A stretch of DNA of 5,826 bases from Dehalococcoides sp. (GTDB lineage: Bacteria; Chloroflexota; Dehalococcoidia; Dehalococcoidales; RBG-16-60-22). The notes below the pieces were generated by a model. It did no database searches and was not told the DNA's origin. It was given only the letters and a program-made list of their open reading frames with translations. Location of the stretch: NCBI GenBank assembly GCA_030665795.1, contig DAOUZD010000056.1, positions 1 through 5,826 of the forward strand. Reading direction: 5' to 3'. This document shows, one piece after another, positions 1 to 5,668 of the stretch. Numbering within the stretch: the first letter of the stretch is position 1; every line of letters starts with the position of its first letter. The translations under genes and the position numbers were made by a program.

Positions 1-528
1 CTGCCTTAATGCCCAGTTCACCGCCTTCTTGACGAAATTTCTCTCGTCAGTAGCCTCCCTTTTTATCATCGGCAGGAACTTTAAAAAATCTTCGTCGGCT
101 GCCTTTTTATCATGGACGGATAGTGCCGCCATCAGCACAAACCCCGCCCGCTTGACAAATTCTTCCTCTCTTTTGCTCCATTCCTCGGCTTTGCGATGCG
201 CCAGTTCAGTCTGGTCGAATAGGTTGCTGCAGCACTGGTCGCACACATCCCACGAGTCAAAATCTTTGACCCAGCTTTCCAATTGTGACTCAGTCACCAA
301 TTTAGGTTCGTCAATAAAACTGGCGAGCAATCGCGCTTCGTGGATGCCGGATGTCCAGAGCTGTTGCGCCAGCACATGGTCTTTGCCTACCTCTCTAGCC
401 ATCTTTCTCAGGTCAGGAATTGACACCCCATAAGTGTTTTCCGCGTTAATGCCAAACCGCGCCATGCCCTTTACCGCCTCAGGGTCAGCCACCGACTTCA
501 ATTTTTCGATAATATCGTTATACTGCAT
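1..528 (-). CDS. DNA alkylation repair protein, AlkD-like (3' part beyond window)
   Basis: Predicted DNA glycosylase of the DNA_alkylation family (PF08713, COG4912), built of HEAT-like helical repeats. AlkD enzymes excise N3- and N7-alkylated purines without flipping the base into a pocket. Translating the minus strand from the ATG at 528 gives 176 residues open to the window edge. Family members are usually about 230 residues, so roughly the last quarter lies outside. Compared from memory with Bacillus cereus AlkD, the key positions align: W93 and D97 in SWDVCD (AlkD W109 and D113), R127 in VKRAGF (R148), and W172 in KAVNWALR (W187). The N-terminal MARFGIN and YGVSIPDLRKMAR segments are typical of the shorter bacterial branch. 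The start is supported by GGAAGG at 534-539, five bases upstream. It follows purM on the same strand after 157 bp containing a palindromic repeat that may end purM transcription. Family assignment is firm; substrate is inferred. Confidence 0.88.
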   Translation of the reverse strand, partial: MQYNDIIEKLKSVADPEAVKGMARFGINAENTYGVSIPDLRKMAREVGKDHVLAQQLWTSGIHEARLLASFIDEPKLVTESQLESWVKDFDSWDVCDQCCSNLFDQTELAHRKAEEWSKREEEFVKRAGFVLMAALSVHDKKAADEDFLKFLPMIKREATDERNFVKKAVNWALRQ

Positions 529-533
529 CGCTT

Positions 534-539
534 CCTTCC
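534..539 (-). promoter_or_regulatory. Shine-Dalgarno site of the alkD-like gene
   Basis: The minus strand reads GGAAGG here, five bases before the ATG at 526-528. It supports that ATG as the start. No in-frame alternative with a comparable site was noticed. Confidence 0.6.
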
Positions 540-540
540 G

Positions 541-564
541 GGGAAAAGGGATTTGTTTTTTCCC
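541..564 (-). other. Hairpin in the leader of the alkD-like gene
   Basis: GGGAAAA at 541-547 pairs with TTTTCCC at 558-564: a 7-bp stem with a 10-base loop, directly upstream of the ribosome site of the alkD-like gene. No run of T follows the stem on either strand, so it does not look like a terminator. It may be a leader structure. The loop contains ATTTGTTT, also found in the 65-bp repeat next door. Function unknown. Confidence 0.3.
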
Positions 565-589
565 GCCACCCTTGCTTAAACAAGCGTAG

Positions 590-654
590 ACTTAACATAA
601 CTCTAAAAACAAATCAAAGCTAACTACCCACGAATTGTTTCCCAAATTTTTAAT
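590..654 (-). repeat. 65-bp palindromic repeat, copy 1, 3' of purM; possible terminator
   Basis: Read on the minus strand, this matches copy 2 (5444-5508, plus strand) with equal length. Bases 590-615 are identical to the reverse complement of 5483-5508 (26 of 26), and the other flank matches apart from A/G run lengths. The centre is a stem of AAACAATTC against GATTTGTTT with one mismatch. It begins 31 bp after the purM stop and, read in the purM direction, ends its stem in TTTTT. That fits a weak intrinsic terminator or a 3'-end element. The 20 bases at 607-626 match 5458-5477 directly, so the core lies in the opposite orientation from the flanks when the two copies are compared. A dispersed mobile palindrome is an equally possible reading. 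Confidence 0.75.
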
Positions 655-685
655 ACTATCGTTGTATTGCCCCTCCTGAGTCCGT

Positions 686-1702
686 CTAATCTATAACCAC
701 CCTTGCCTTCCCCGCTTGCTTCACCACCCCACCAATAACTTTAGCCTCGGGCAACTGCCTCGTGAGCTGACCTACAACATCAGGTGAGCAGATGAGCACC
801 ATGCCGATACCCATATTGAACACCCGATACATCTCATCCCAAGCCACATTACCCCGCTGCTGGATAAGCCGGAAAATGGGGGGCACCGCCCACGCCTGGC
901 TATTAAACCGTGCTGCCAGACCCCGCGGCAACACTCGGGGCACATTATCAATCAAGCCACCACCAGTAATATGCGCCATGCCCTTGATTAGCGGCAACAA
1001 TGGCTTTAACTGCTGATAGTAGCACCGGTGAGGTTCCAGAAGTCCCTCACCCAGAGTCCGACCTAATTCAGGGTAGTGCCTTTCTAATTGCTCAACGCCA
1101 AAAATCCTGCGTACCAGTGAATAACCGTTGGTGTGTAACCCGCTGGAGGGCAAGCCGATGATAGCATCGCCAGCCACAATTGTCTTCCCACTGATGAGCT
1201 TTGCTTTCTCCGCCACACCGATGATGAACCCCACCAGGTCATAATCCTCCCCGGTATACAGCCCGGGCATCTCCGCAGTCTCACCACCAATCAGGGCACA
1301 GCCAACCTCCCGGCAAGCGTAAGCCAAACCCTGAGCAATGGCCGCCACCTGTTCTGGCACCAGCTTACCCATGGCAATGTAATCCAGAAAGAAGAGAGGC
1401 TCAGCACCGCAGGTAAGGATATCATTGACGCAGTGATTAACTAGGTCAATGCCAATGGTATCGTGTTTATTCAAAACACTGGCAATTTTCAGCTTGGTAC
1501 CTACCCCGTCAACGCTGGACACCAGAACCGGCTGCTCATACCCCTTAAATTCAAAAAGCCCACCGAAGAAGCCGACTCCACTCAAGACCTCAGGACGGTA
1601 GGTAGTTTGAGCCTGCTTCCCAATCAGCTCTTTGGCTTTCGCTGCAATATCAATATTAACGCCAGCGGCGGCATAGGTTTGTTTAACCGTCTTGCTGCCC
1701 AT
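686..1702 (-). CDS. purM: Phosphoribosylformylglycinamidine cyclo-ligase (AIR synthetase)
   Basis: Cytosolic enzyme of de novo purine synthesis: it uses ATP to close FGAM into aminoimidazole ribonucleotide (AIR). The 338 residues are close to the usual length of about 340-350, so the gene is complete. Family signatures run in order: YAAAGVNID near residues 10-18, the phosphate/nucleotide segment VSSVDGVGTKLKIA at 61-74, GIDLVNHCVNDILTCGAEP at 84-102, IGGETAEMPG at 138-147, GLPSSGLHTNGYSLVR at 183-198, HITGGGLIDNVPRVLP at 244-259 and MYRVFNMGIGM at 291-301. The ATG at 1700-1702 is preceded by AAGGAT at 1711-1716. It lies 160 bp downstream of the BioD-like/DRTGG gene on the same strand. A candidate terminator and a candidate promoter in that gap suggest it is transcribed separately. 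No other pur genes are in the window. Nothing unusual is seen in the protein. Confidence 0.97.
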   Translation of the reverse strand: MGSKTVKQTYAAAGVNIDIAAKAKELIGKQAQTTYRPEVLSGVGFFGGLFEFKGYEQPVLVSSVDGVGTKLKIASVLNKHDTIGIDLVNHCVNDILTCGAEPLFFLDYIAMGKLVPEQVAAIAQGLAYACREVGCALIGGETAEMPGLYTGEDYDLVGFIIGVAEKAKLISGKTIVAGDAIIGLPSSGLHTNGYSLVRRIFGVEQLERHYPELGRTLGEGLLEPHRCYYQQLKPLLPLIKGMAHITGGGLIDNVPRVLPRGLAARFNSQAWAVPPIFRLIQQRGNVAWDEMYRVFNMGIGMVLICSPDVVGQLTRQLPEAKVIGGVVKQAGKARVVID

Positions 1703-1728
1703 ACTAAAATATCCTTCCCCTCCCCCCT

Positions 1729-1757
1729 AGATTACCAAAAACCGAGTCCCAACTCAA
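1729..1757 (-). promoter_or_regulatory. Candidate purM promoter, extended -10 type
   Basis: On the minus strand TTGAGT (1752-1757) is followed by a 17-bp spacer and TAATCT (1729-1734), preceded by TGG as in an extended -10. Transcription would start near 1722, leaving a leader of about 20 bases that includes the ribosome site at 1711-1716. The boxes are only partial consensus matches; position and spacing are the better arguments. Confidence 0.42.
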
Positions 1758-1770
1758 ATACGGGAATGTG

Positions 1771-1792
1771 AATAAAAAGGGACTTTGCCCCT
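1771..1792 (-). terminator. Candidate intrinsic terminator after the BioD-like/DRTGG gene
   Basis: On the minus strand, AGGGG and TCCCT form a 5-bp stem (one G-U pair) around the loop CAAAG, and the 3' arm runs into TTTTTATT. It lies about 70 bp after the stop of the upstream gene and before the candidate purM promoter. The stem is short, so the terminator would be weak. Confidence 0.4.
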
Positions 1793-1802
1793 CTCTAGAG
1801 TT

Positions 1803-1833
1803 TTCCCCCTCTCCTTAAAAAGAAGGGGGGGAA
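1803..1833 (-). other. GC-rich intergenic hairpin
   Basis: TTCCCCC at 1803-1809 pairs with GGGGGAA at 1827-1833 and CCTT at 1813-1816 with AAGG at 1823-1826, with TCT bulged and a 6-base loop. It sits 30 bp after the stop of the BioD-like/DRTGG gene. No T-tract follows directly; the weaker hairpin at 1771-1792 provides one a little further on. It may protect the 3' end of the message, act with that second hairpin in termination, or be a small dispersed palindrome. Confidence 0.45.
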
Positions 1834-1862
1834 GGTGAAATCTCAATTAAATTTGGCTTCCT

Positions 1863-2888
1863 CTACTTAGCTAAACCTAGTCCGCTATATATCGCTTGAA
1901 AGTCAAGGTGCTGCTCCAGAATTTCCGCTAGTTTCACTAACTTCTTCTCCTGACTAAACCGGGCTTTCTCCAAAGCATCCTCAATACTCTGCACGATGGT
2001 ACTGGTATCACTCTTGGTTATAATTAGAGGAATGCCCCTATCTTCAGCTTTATAACGGACATAATCAATTGGCGCTGTACTACCACTGATAACTAGGCAT
2101 CTTGTCGATGTCTCCAGGGCCGCCATCTGCATATCTGGGCGGTCATCTCTAACCACGACTGCCTTATTGGCTTTACGGCCAAAGTACTCCAAGCCAGAAT
2201 CAATCGACATTGCCCCCACCATAATGTTTTCCACTAGCTCCACTGACTTCTCAGCGTTATTTAATATTTCTCCTTGAATATAGTCGGCTAGTTCACCAAC
2301 AGTGAGCGTGAATAGCATTCTGTCGTCAGGAAGTACCCCCAGGATACGTAACTCCGCCTCACTAAACCGGGAGGTTATTTCATCACAGACACGCTTTAGT
2401 TGACTTTTCGGCACCTTATCCAATACCACGCCCAATAAATTCTCCCCAAAGCCCTTGTACCCACTAATAAACTTTGCCGTAGATAATCCGTTAGAGTAGC
2501 CTTCCACCATAACCACCTTGGCCTTCAGTGCCCCGGCTATCTCGTAAGAAGTCTTGCTCAGATTGTCATCTGAACTCTGTCCGCACCTACCCTCGACAAT
2601 AATCACGTCTTTATTCTGAGAAACCTCGATATAGGCTTCTCGAATCCCGTCTGCCAGATTTCTCTCGCCACTAATCAGTGGACAAAGAGAATCTACCGGT
2701 TCCGTTAAAGCTAAAACCTGTTTCATAAATGCCGCGTCGTTTTCACTACCCACTGGCCTTTTATCAGCAATAATTGGTTTCAAGAAGCCTACTTTTTTGC
2801 CCTCACCCAGCAAATGCTTACCGACACCAGCCCCAATTGTAGTCTTGCCCACACCTTCTTCCACAGAGACTAGATATAAAGTAGCCAA
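1863..2888 (-). CDS. BioD-like P-loop/DRTGG domain protein (free-standing N-terminal module of phosphotransacetylase)
   Basis: A 341-residue cytosolic protein resembling the N-terminal part of long phosphotransacetylases (COG0857), with no catalytic acetyl/phosphate transfer domain. Residues 1-215 form a dethiobiotin-synthetase-like P-loop domain (AAA_26): Walker A region SVEEGVGKTT at 8-17, with S8 where BioD has glycine, FLKPI at 35-39, and a Walker B-like DVIIVEG at 94-100. Residues about 222-310 form a DRTGG domain (PF07085), seen in GAMSIDSGLEYF at 225-236, DDRPDMQMAALE at 248-259 and CLVISGSTAP at 264-273. The start is a TTG at 2886-2888, chosen because GGAGGTGA (2892-2899) stands just upstream. 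It is transcribed away from the radical SAM gene, from its own promoter. DRTGG domains often accompany regulatory modules, so an ATP-dependent sensing role is conceivable, but the substrate is unknown. Domain assignment is confident; function is not. Confidence 0.85.
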   Translation of the reverse strand: MATLYLVSVEEGVGKTTIGAGVGKHLLGEGKKVGFLKPIIADKRPVGSENDAAFMKQVLALTEPVDSLCPLISGERNLADGIREAYIEVSQNKDVIIVEGRCGQSSDDNLSKTSYEIAGALKAKVVMVEGYSNGLSTAKFISGYKGFGENLLGVVLDKVPKSQLKRVCDEITSRFSEAELRILGVLPDDRMLFTLTVGELADYIQGEILNNAEKSVELVENIMVGAMSIDSGLEYFGRKANKAVVVRDDRPDMQMAALETSTRCLVISGSTAPIDYVRYKAEDRGIPLIITKSDTSTIVQSIEDALEKARFSQEKKLVKLAEILEQHLDFQAIYSGLGLAK

Positions 2889-2891
2889 GCT

Positions 2892-2899
2892 TCACCTCC
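2892..2899 (-). promoter_or_regulatory. Strong Shine-Dalgarno site fixing a TTG start
   Basis: The minus strand reads GGAGGTGA, with six bases between GGAGG and the TTG at 2886-2888. It supports the non-ATG start of the BioD-like/DRTGG gene; the encoded beta strand and P-loop begin only a few residues later, as expected for the family. Confidence 0.75.
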
Positions 2900-2927
2900 A
2901 GCTACATTTCATAAAACTTGCCCGTCT

Positions 2928-2956
2928 ATTATAATCCCCTTATCCCCCATTGGTAA
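2928..2956 (-). promoter_or_regulatory. Promoter of the BioD-like/DRTGG gene
   Basis: The minus strand has a perfect TATAAT (2928-2933), a 17-bp spacer and TTACCA (2951-2956), which agrees with TTGACA at four of six positions. The expected start near 2921 leaves a leader of about 33 bases. It faces away from the promoter at 3022-3030. Confidence 0.6.
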
Positions 2957-3021
2957 AGTGCGTCCAGTATTGAGAGTTTATTTAAGCACCATTCCTCAGG
3001 CTATAATTGCCAGTAGTTGAG

Positions 3022-3030
3022 TGATATAAT
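3022..3030 (+). promoter_or_regulatory. Extended -10 promoter of the radical SAM/Memo-AMMECR1 operon
   Basis: TGATATAAT is a perfect TATAAT with the TGn extension. No good -35 lies 16-18 bp upstream, which is normal for extended -10 promoters. Transcription would begin near 3037, giving a leader of about 24 bases that contains the AGGGGAGGGG ribosome site at 3045-3054. A second TATAAT at 3002-3007 has no fitting -35 and is less likely. Confidence 0.55.
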
Positions 3031-3060
3031 TAGGTTAAGAGATAAGGGGAGGGGCTAACC

Positions 3061-4095
3061 ATGCGTGAGGCAATGCTCTATGAAAAGTCACCCAACTCTA
3101 GAGTAAGATGCCACATCTGCCAGTGGCGCTGTAACATAGGCCCTGACAAGTTTGGCGCCTGCCGCATGTATCAAAACCAGGACGGCGTCCTCTATAATAT
3201 GAACTATGCCAAGGCGTCATCAGTGGCCGCAGACCCGATTGAAAAGAAGCCTCTGTTTCACTTTCACCCCGGTACGCTGGCCTTCTCCATAGGGGGGTGG
3301 GGTTGCAACTTCCACTGCCAGCACTGCCAGAACTGGGAGATTTCCTGCCCGGTGAATAACGAGTCGTGGCGCAACTCACAGGATATTCCGCCACAGATAG
3401 CTATCGAGCTGACGAAACATTACCACTGCCAGGGCATTGCCTGGACCTACAATGAGCCGACCATATGGTTTGAGTATACTCTGGATTCAGCCAAGCTGGC
3501 TAAAGAGAACAACCTGTATACTGTCTATGTCACCAACGGTTACATGACCCCAGAGGCGATGGATATTATCGGGCCCTATTTGGATGCCTGGCGCGTTGAT
3601 ATTAAGGGCTTCTCTGATGCCTTTTACCGTAATTTAGCCAAGATAACCAACTGGCGGGGGATACTTGAAGTTGCCAAGCGGGCTAAAGATAAGTGGCAGA
3701 TGCATATTGAGGTTATTACCAACATCATACCCACCATGAATGATGATGACCAACAACTCGAGGGAATTGCTAACTGGATACGAGACGAACTGGGGGAGCT
3801 AACTCCCTGGCATGTCACCAGATTCTACCCCCACCACCACCTGATGCACCTACCTCCCACTCCTGTCTCCACTCTAGAGCGTGCCTATGATATTGGGCGA
3901 AAAGCTGGCCTCAAGTTCGTCTATGCCGGCAACGTCCCTGGTCACCAGAGTGAAAATACTATCTGCTACTCCTGTGGCAAGCTTATTGTGCAAAGGTTTG
4001 GCTACCAAACTGAGGTGGTAGGGCTGGAGGGTTCAAAATGTAAGTTCTGTGGCGCGGAACTTAATTTCAGGACAGCCAAAGGAGAGTCAAAATGA
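3061..4095 (+). CDS. amrS: AmmeMemoRadiSam system radical SAM enzyme
   Basis: Radical S-adenosylmethionine enzyme that should bind a [4Fe-4S] cluster and make a 5'-deoxyadenosyl radical. The family is known from its association with Memo and AMMECR1 proteins; I know of no established substrate. The 344 residues contain the cluster motif CNFHCQHC, with C82, C86 and C89 in CX3CX2C spacing, inside the family segment [25 protein letters not shown] at 128-134 and VDIKGF at 179-184 recall pyruvate formate-lyase activases. Four cysteines near the N-terminus (C17, C20, C24, C34) and two C-terminal CXXC pairs (C302/C305 and C327/C330) suggest further metal sites. The 3061 ATG has AGGGGAGGGG six bases upstream; the in-frame ATG at 3073 is less well placed. 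Its stop overlaps the next start by ATGA, implying coupled translation. A PflA-type activase is the main alternative, but no glycyl-radical partner is here. Confidence 0.92.
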   Translation: MREAMLYEKSPNSRVRCHICQWRCNIGPDKFGACRMYQNQDGVLYNMNYAKASSVAADPIEKKPLFHFHPGTLAFSIGGWGCNFHCQHCQNWEISCPVNNESWRNSQDIPPQIAIELTKHYHCQGIAWTYNEPTIWFEYTLDSAKLAKENNLYTVYVTNGYMTPEAMDIIGPYLDAWRVDIKGFSDAFYRNLAKITNWRGILEVAKRAKDKWQMHIEVITNIIPTMNDDDQQLEGIANWIRDELGELTPWHVTRFYPHHHLMHLPPTPVSTLERAYDIGRKAGLKFVYAGNVPGHQSENTICYSCGKLIVQRFGYQTEVVGLEGSKCKFCGAELNFRTAKGESK

Positions 4096-5408
4096 ACAGG
4101 AATCCAGTTGTCGCCGGACAATTCTACCCCGCGTCAGCTTCACAACTAAAGGAAATGATCGAGATGCTCATTGATGAGAAGGCAGAGAAAGAGGAAGTAA
4201 TTGGTCTGGTTTCACCCCACGCTGGATATGTCTATTCGGGACCGGTGGCTGGGGCCGTTATCTCCAGAATTAAATTTAAAGATACTTTTATCATCATTGC
4301 CCCCAACCACAGCGGGATGGGGAAACCACTAAGCATTATGACTCAGGGCAAATGGAAAACACCTCTGGGTGAGGTGGAAATCGACTCAGAACTGGCTAAA
4401 CAGATTTTAGTCACTTCTCGCCACCTGCAAGAAAATGCTGCCGCCCACCAGTATGAACACTCCATTGAAGTCCAGCTACCATTTCTGCAATATTTCCAGC
4501 CGGACATTCGGATAGTGCCCATCACGCTCGCTTTCGCCAGCGGCGCTGCTTGTAAGGAAATCGGCAAAGAGATTGCTCAAGCGGTCAAGAAGCTGAAGAG
4601 AGAAGTCGTCATTATGGCCAGTAGTGACATGACCCACTATGAGCCACAGGAGACGGCACGGAAAAAGGATTATCAAGCTATAGGCGCGATACTGGATTTG
4701 AATGAGGACGAACTGTTAAAGCGGGTTGAAGAGTTCAATATATCAATGTGTGGCTACGCCCCAACGGTCAGTCTCATCTCCGCCGCCAAAGAATTGGGGG
4801 CAAATGCGGCGGAACTGGTTAGATACCAGACCAGCGGTGACACTACCGGCGACTATTCCAGCGTGGTTGGCTATGCTGGCATCATCATTAAGGCAGTTGA
4901 GATGCACCCGCTGGTGCATCTAGCCAAGCAAACGGCGGAGACCTATGTTAATGAAGGTAAGATTCCGTCACCGCCCGAAGCGCTTACCCCGGAGATGAAA
5001 GAGAGGGCCGGGGTCTTCGTTTCGCTTCACAAGTTTGGCGAACTAAGAGGCTGCATCGGCACCTTTGAACCCACCCAAAAGAATGTAGCTGAAGAGATTA
5101 TCCAGAACGCGATTAGCTCCGCCACCAGAGACCCCCGCTTCCCACCCGTCGCCCCCGAAGAGCTGAAAGACCTTGAATACAGTGTGGATGTGCTCACTAC
5201 CCCCAAGCCAGTCAAGGATAAAAGCCGGTTAGACCCGAAGAAGTACGGGGTTATCGTGGAGTGCGGGTTCCGGCGGGGCCTGCTCCTCCCTGACCTTGAG
5301 GGGGTGGACAGCGTGGACTACCAGATTGATATCTGCTGCCAGAAGGCGGGCATCGCCCCTGATGAGCCGATTAAGCTATACAGGTTTGAGGTGAAGAGGT
5401 ATAAGTAA
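4092..5408 (+). CDS. amrB: Fused AmmeMemoRadiSam system protein B/A (Memo-AMMECR1)
   Basis: Two normally separate proteins joined in 438 residues. Residues 1-268 are a Memo domain (PF01875), whose fold resembles class III extradiol dioxygenases. The metal-ligand positions known from human MEMO1 are retained: H43 in [11 protein letters not shown]73 in APNHSG, D179 and H182 in SSDMTHY, and C220 in MCGYAP (MEMO1 H49, H81, D189, H192, C244, aligned from memory). Residues about 272-438 are an AMMECR1 domain (PF01871), with the hallmark [10 protein letters not shown] at 318-327, ATRDPRFPP at 344-352, and [13 protein letters not shown] at 409-421. There is no signal peptide, so it is cytosolic. AAGGAG at 4079-4084 lies seven bases before the ATG, which overlaps the amrS stop. 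amrB is used for the first domain; the second corresponds to amrA. No frameshift is evident: one frame runs through both domains. Biochemical role unknown. Confidence 0.93.
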   Translation: MNRNPVVAGQFYPASASQLKEMIEMLIDEKAEKEEVIGLVSPHAGYVYSGPVAGAVISRIKFKDTFIIIAPNHSGMGKPLSIMTQGKWKTPLGEVEIDSELAKQILVTSRHLQENAAAHQYEHSIEVQLPFLQYFQPDIRIVPITLAFASGAACKEIGKEIAQAVKKLKREVVIMASSDMTHYEPQETARKKDYQAIGAILDLNEDELLKRVEEFNISMCGYAPTVSLISAAKELGANAAELVRYQTSGDTTGDYSSVVGYAGIIIKAVEMHPLVHLAKQTAETYVNEGKIPSPPEALTPEMKERAGVFVSLHKFGELRGCIGTFEPTQKNVAEEIIQNAISSATRDPRFPPVAPEELKDLEYSVDVLTTPKPVKDKSRLDPKKYGVIVECGFRRGLLLPDLEGVDSVDYQIDICCQKAGIAPDEPIKLYRFEVKRYK

Positions 5409-5443
5409 ACAAGGGGGAATTGAATAAGACAAGATTACGCCTA

Positions 5444-5508
5444 ATTAAAATTTGGGGAAACAAATCAAAGCTAACTAGCTACGATTTGTTTTTAGAGTTA
5501 TGTTAAGT
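5444..5508 (+). repeat. 65-bp palindromic repeat, copy 2, 3' of the Memo-AMMECR1 gene; possible terminator
   Basis: Partner of 590-654, in inverted orientation in the window but in the same sense relative to the gene just ended; it begins 35 bp after the stop. A perfect 9-bp stem (AAACAAATC at 5458-5466 with GATTTGTTT at 5483-5491) encloses a second short palindrome, GCTA/TAGC. The 3' arm continues into T residues. Together with the position, this suggests termination or 3'-end processing in an A+T-rich style; the stem is too A+T-rich for a strong classical terminator. The element is conserved over its flanks as well as the stem, unlike a chance terminator. Confidence 0.75.
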
Positions 5509-5668
5509 TCACGGGTGTTTTGTCAAAGGAGAGAGATAAAGGGGTGAGGTAGATAGTCACCGCAGTTGGCGCCAGGATTTGACAAATCAAAGCGGATTGG
5601 GCGAATGCAGAGTTAGCATATATGGCGGTTAGACGAAATTGCTGTTCATTGAGGTGAGAGGCGGTATT
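5509..5668 (+). other. Intergenic leader region before the lipoprotein gene
   Basis: No gene is recognised here. The stretch holds a small palindrome, GATTTG-A-CAAATC at 5576-5588, whose right arm continues as ACAAATCAAAGC (5582-5593), a 12-base match to the core of the 65-bp repeat. A TTGACA at 5579-5584 has no convincing -10 at normal distance. A weak pair, TTGGGC (5597-5602) with TATATG (5619-5624) at 16 bp, could start transcription near 5631, but support is poor. Confidence 0.3.
5651..5658 (+). promoter_or_regulatory. Shine-Dalgarno site of the lipoprotein gene
   Basis: GAGGTGAG lies ten bases before the GTG at 5669-5671. This favours that GTG over the in-frame GTG at 5654, which overlaps the site itself and would add five residues (start plus RGGI) ahead of the lysine-rich signal peptide start. 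Confidence 0.5.

Noticed and set aside
29..433. Plus-strand open frame of 134 residues
   Set aside because: It is antisense to the alkD-like gene, whose minus-strand frame has clear family motifs. The plus product is serine-rich and low in complexity, as antisense frames often are, and has no ribosome site.
1463..1771. Plus-strand open frame of 102 residues over the purM start
   Set aside because: It is antisense to well-conserved purM motifs and shows no family features of its own.
1863..2888. Calling this gene a phosphotransacetylase or dethiobiotin synthetase
   Set aside because: The C-terminal acetyl/phosphate transfer domain of phosphotransacetylase is absent, and the protein carries a DRTGG domain and a length (341) unlike BioD (about 220-240). 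No biotin or acetate genes are adjacent.
3061..4095. Calling this gene a pyruvate formate-lyase activating enzyme
   Set aside because: There is superficial similarity in the cluster region, but the N-terminal cysteine set, the C-terminal CXXC pairs and the overlapping Memo-AMMECR1 gene identify the AmmeMemoRadiSam branch; no glycyl-radical enzyme is nearby.
590..5508. Composite transposon bounded by inverted 65-bp repeats
   Set aside because: No transposase or recombinase lies between the copies, purM is a housekeeping gene, and each copy sits at the same distance from a stop codon, which fits a gene-end element better than mobile ends. Target duplications were not seen.
5579..5584. Perfect TTGACA as a -35 box for the lipoprotein gene
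   Set aside because: At 16-18 bp downstream the bases are GCGAAT/CGAATG-like with no resemblance to TATAAT; the nearest TATA-like stretch is about 30 bp away.
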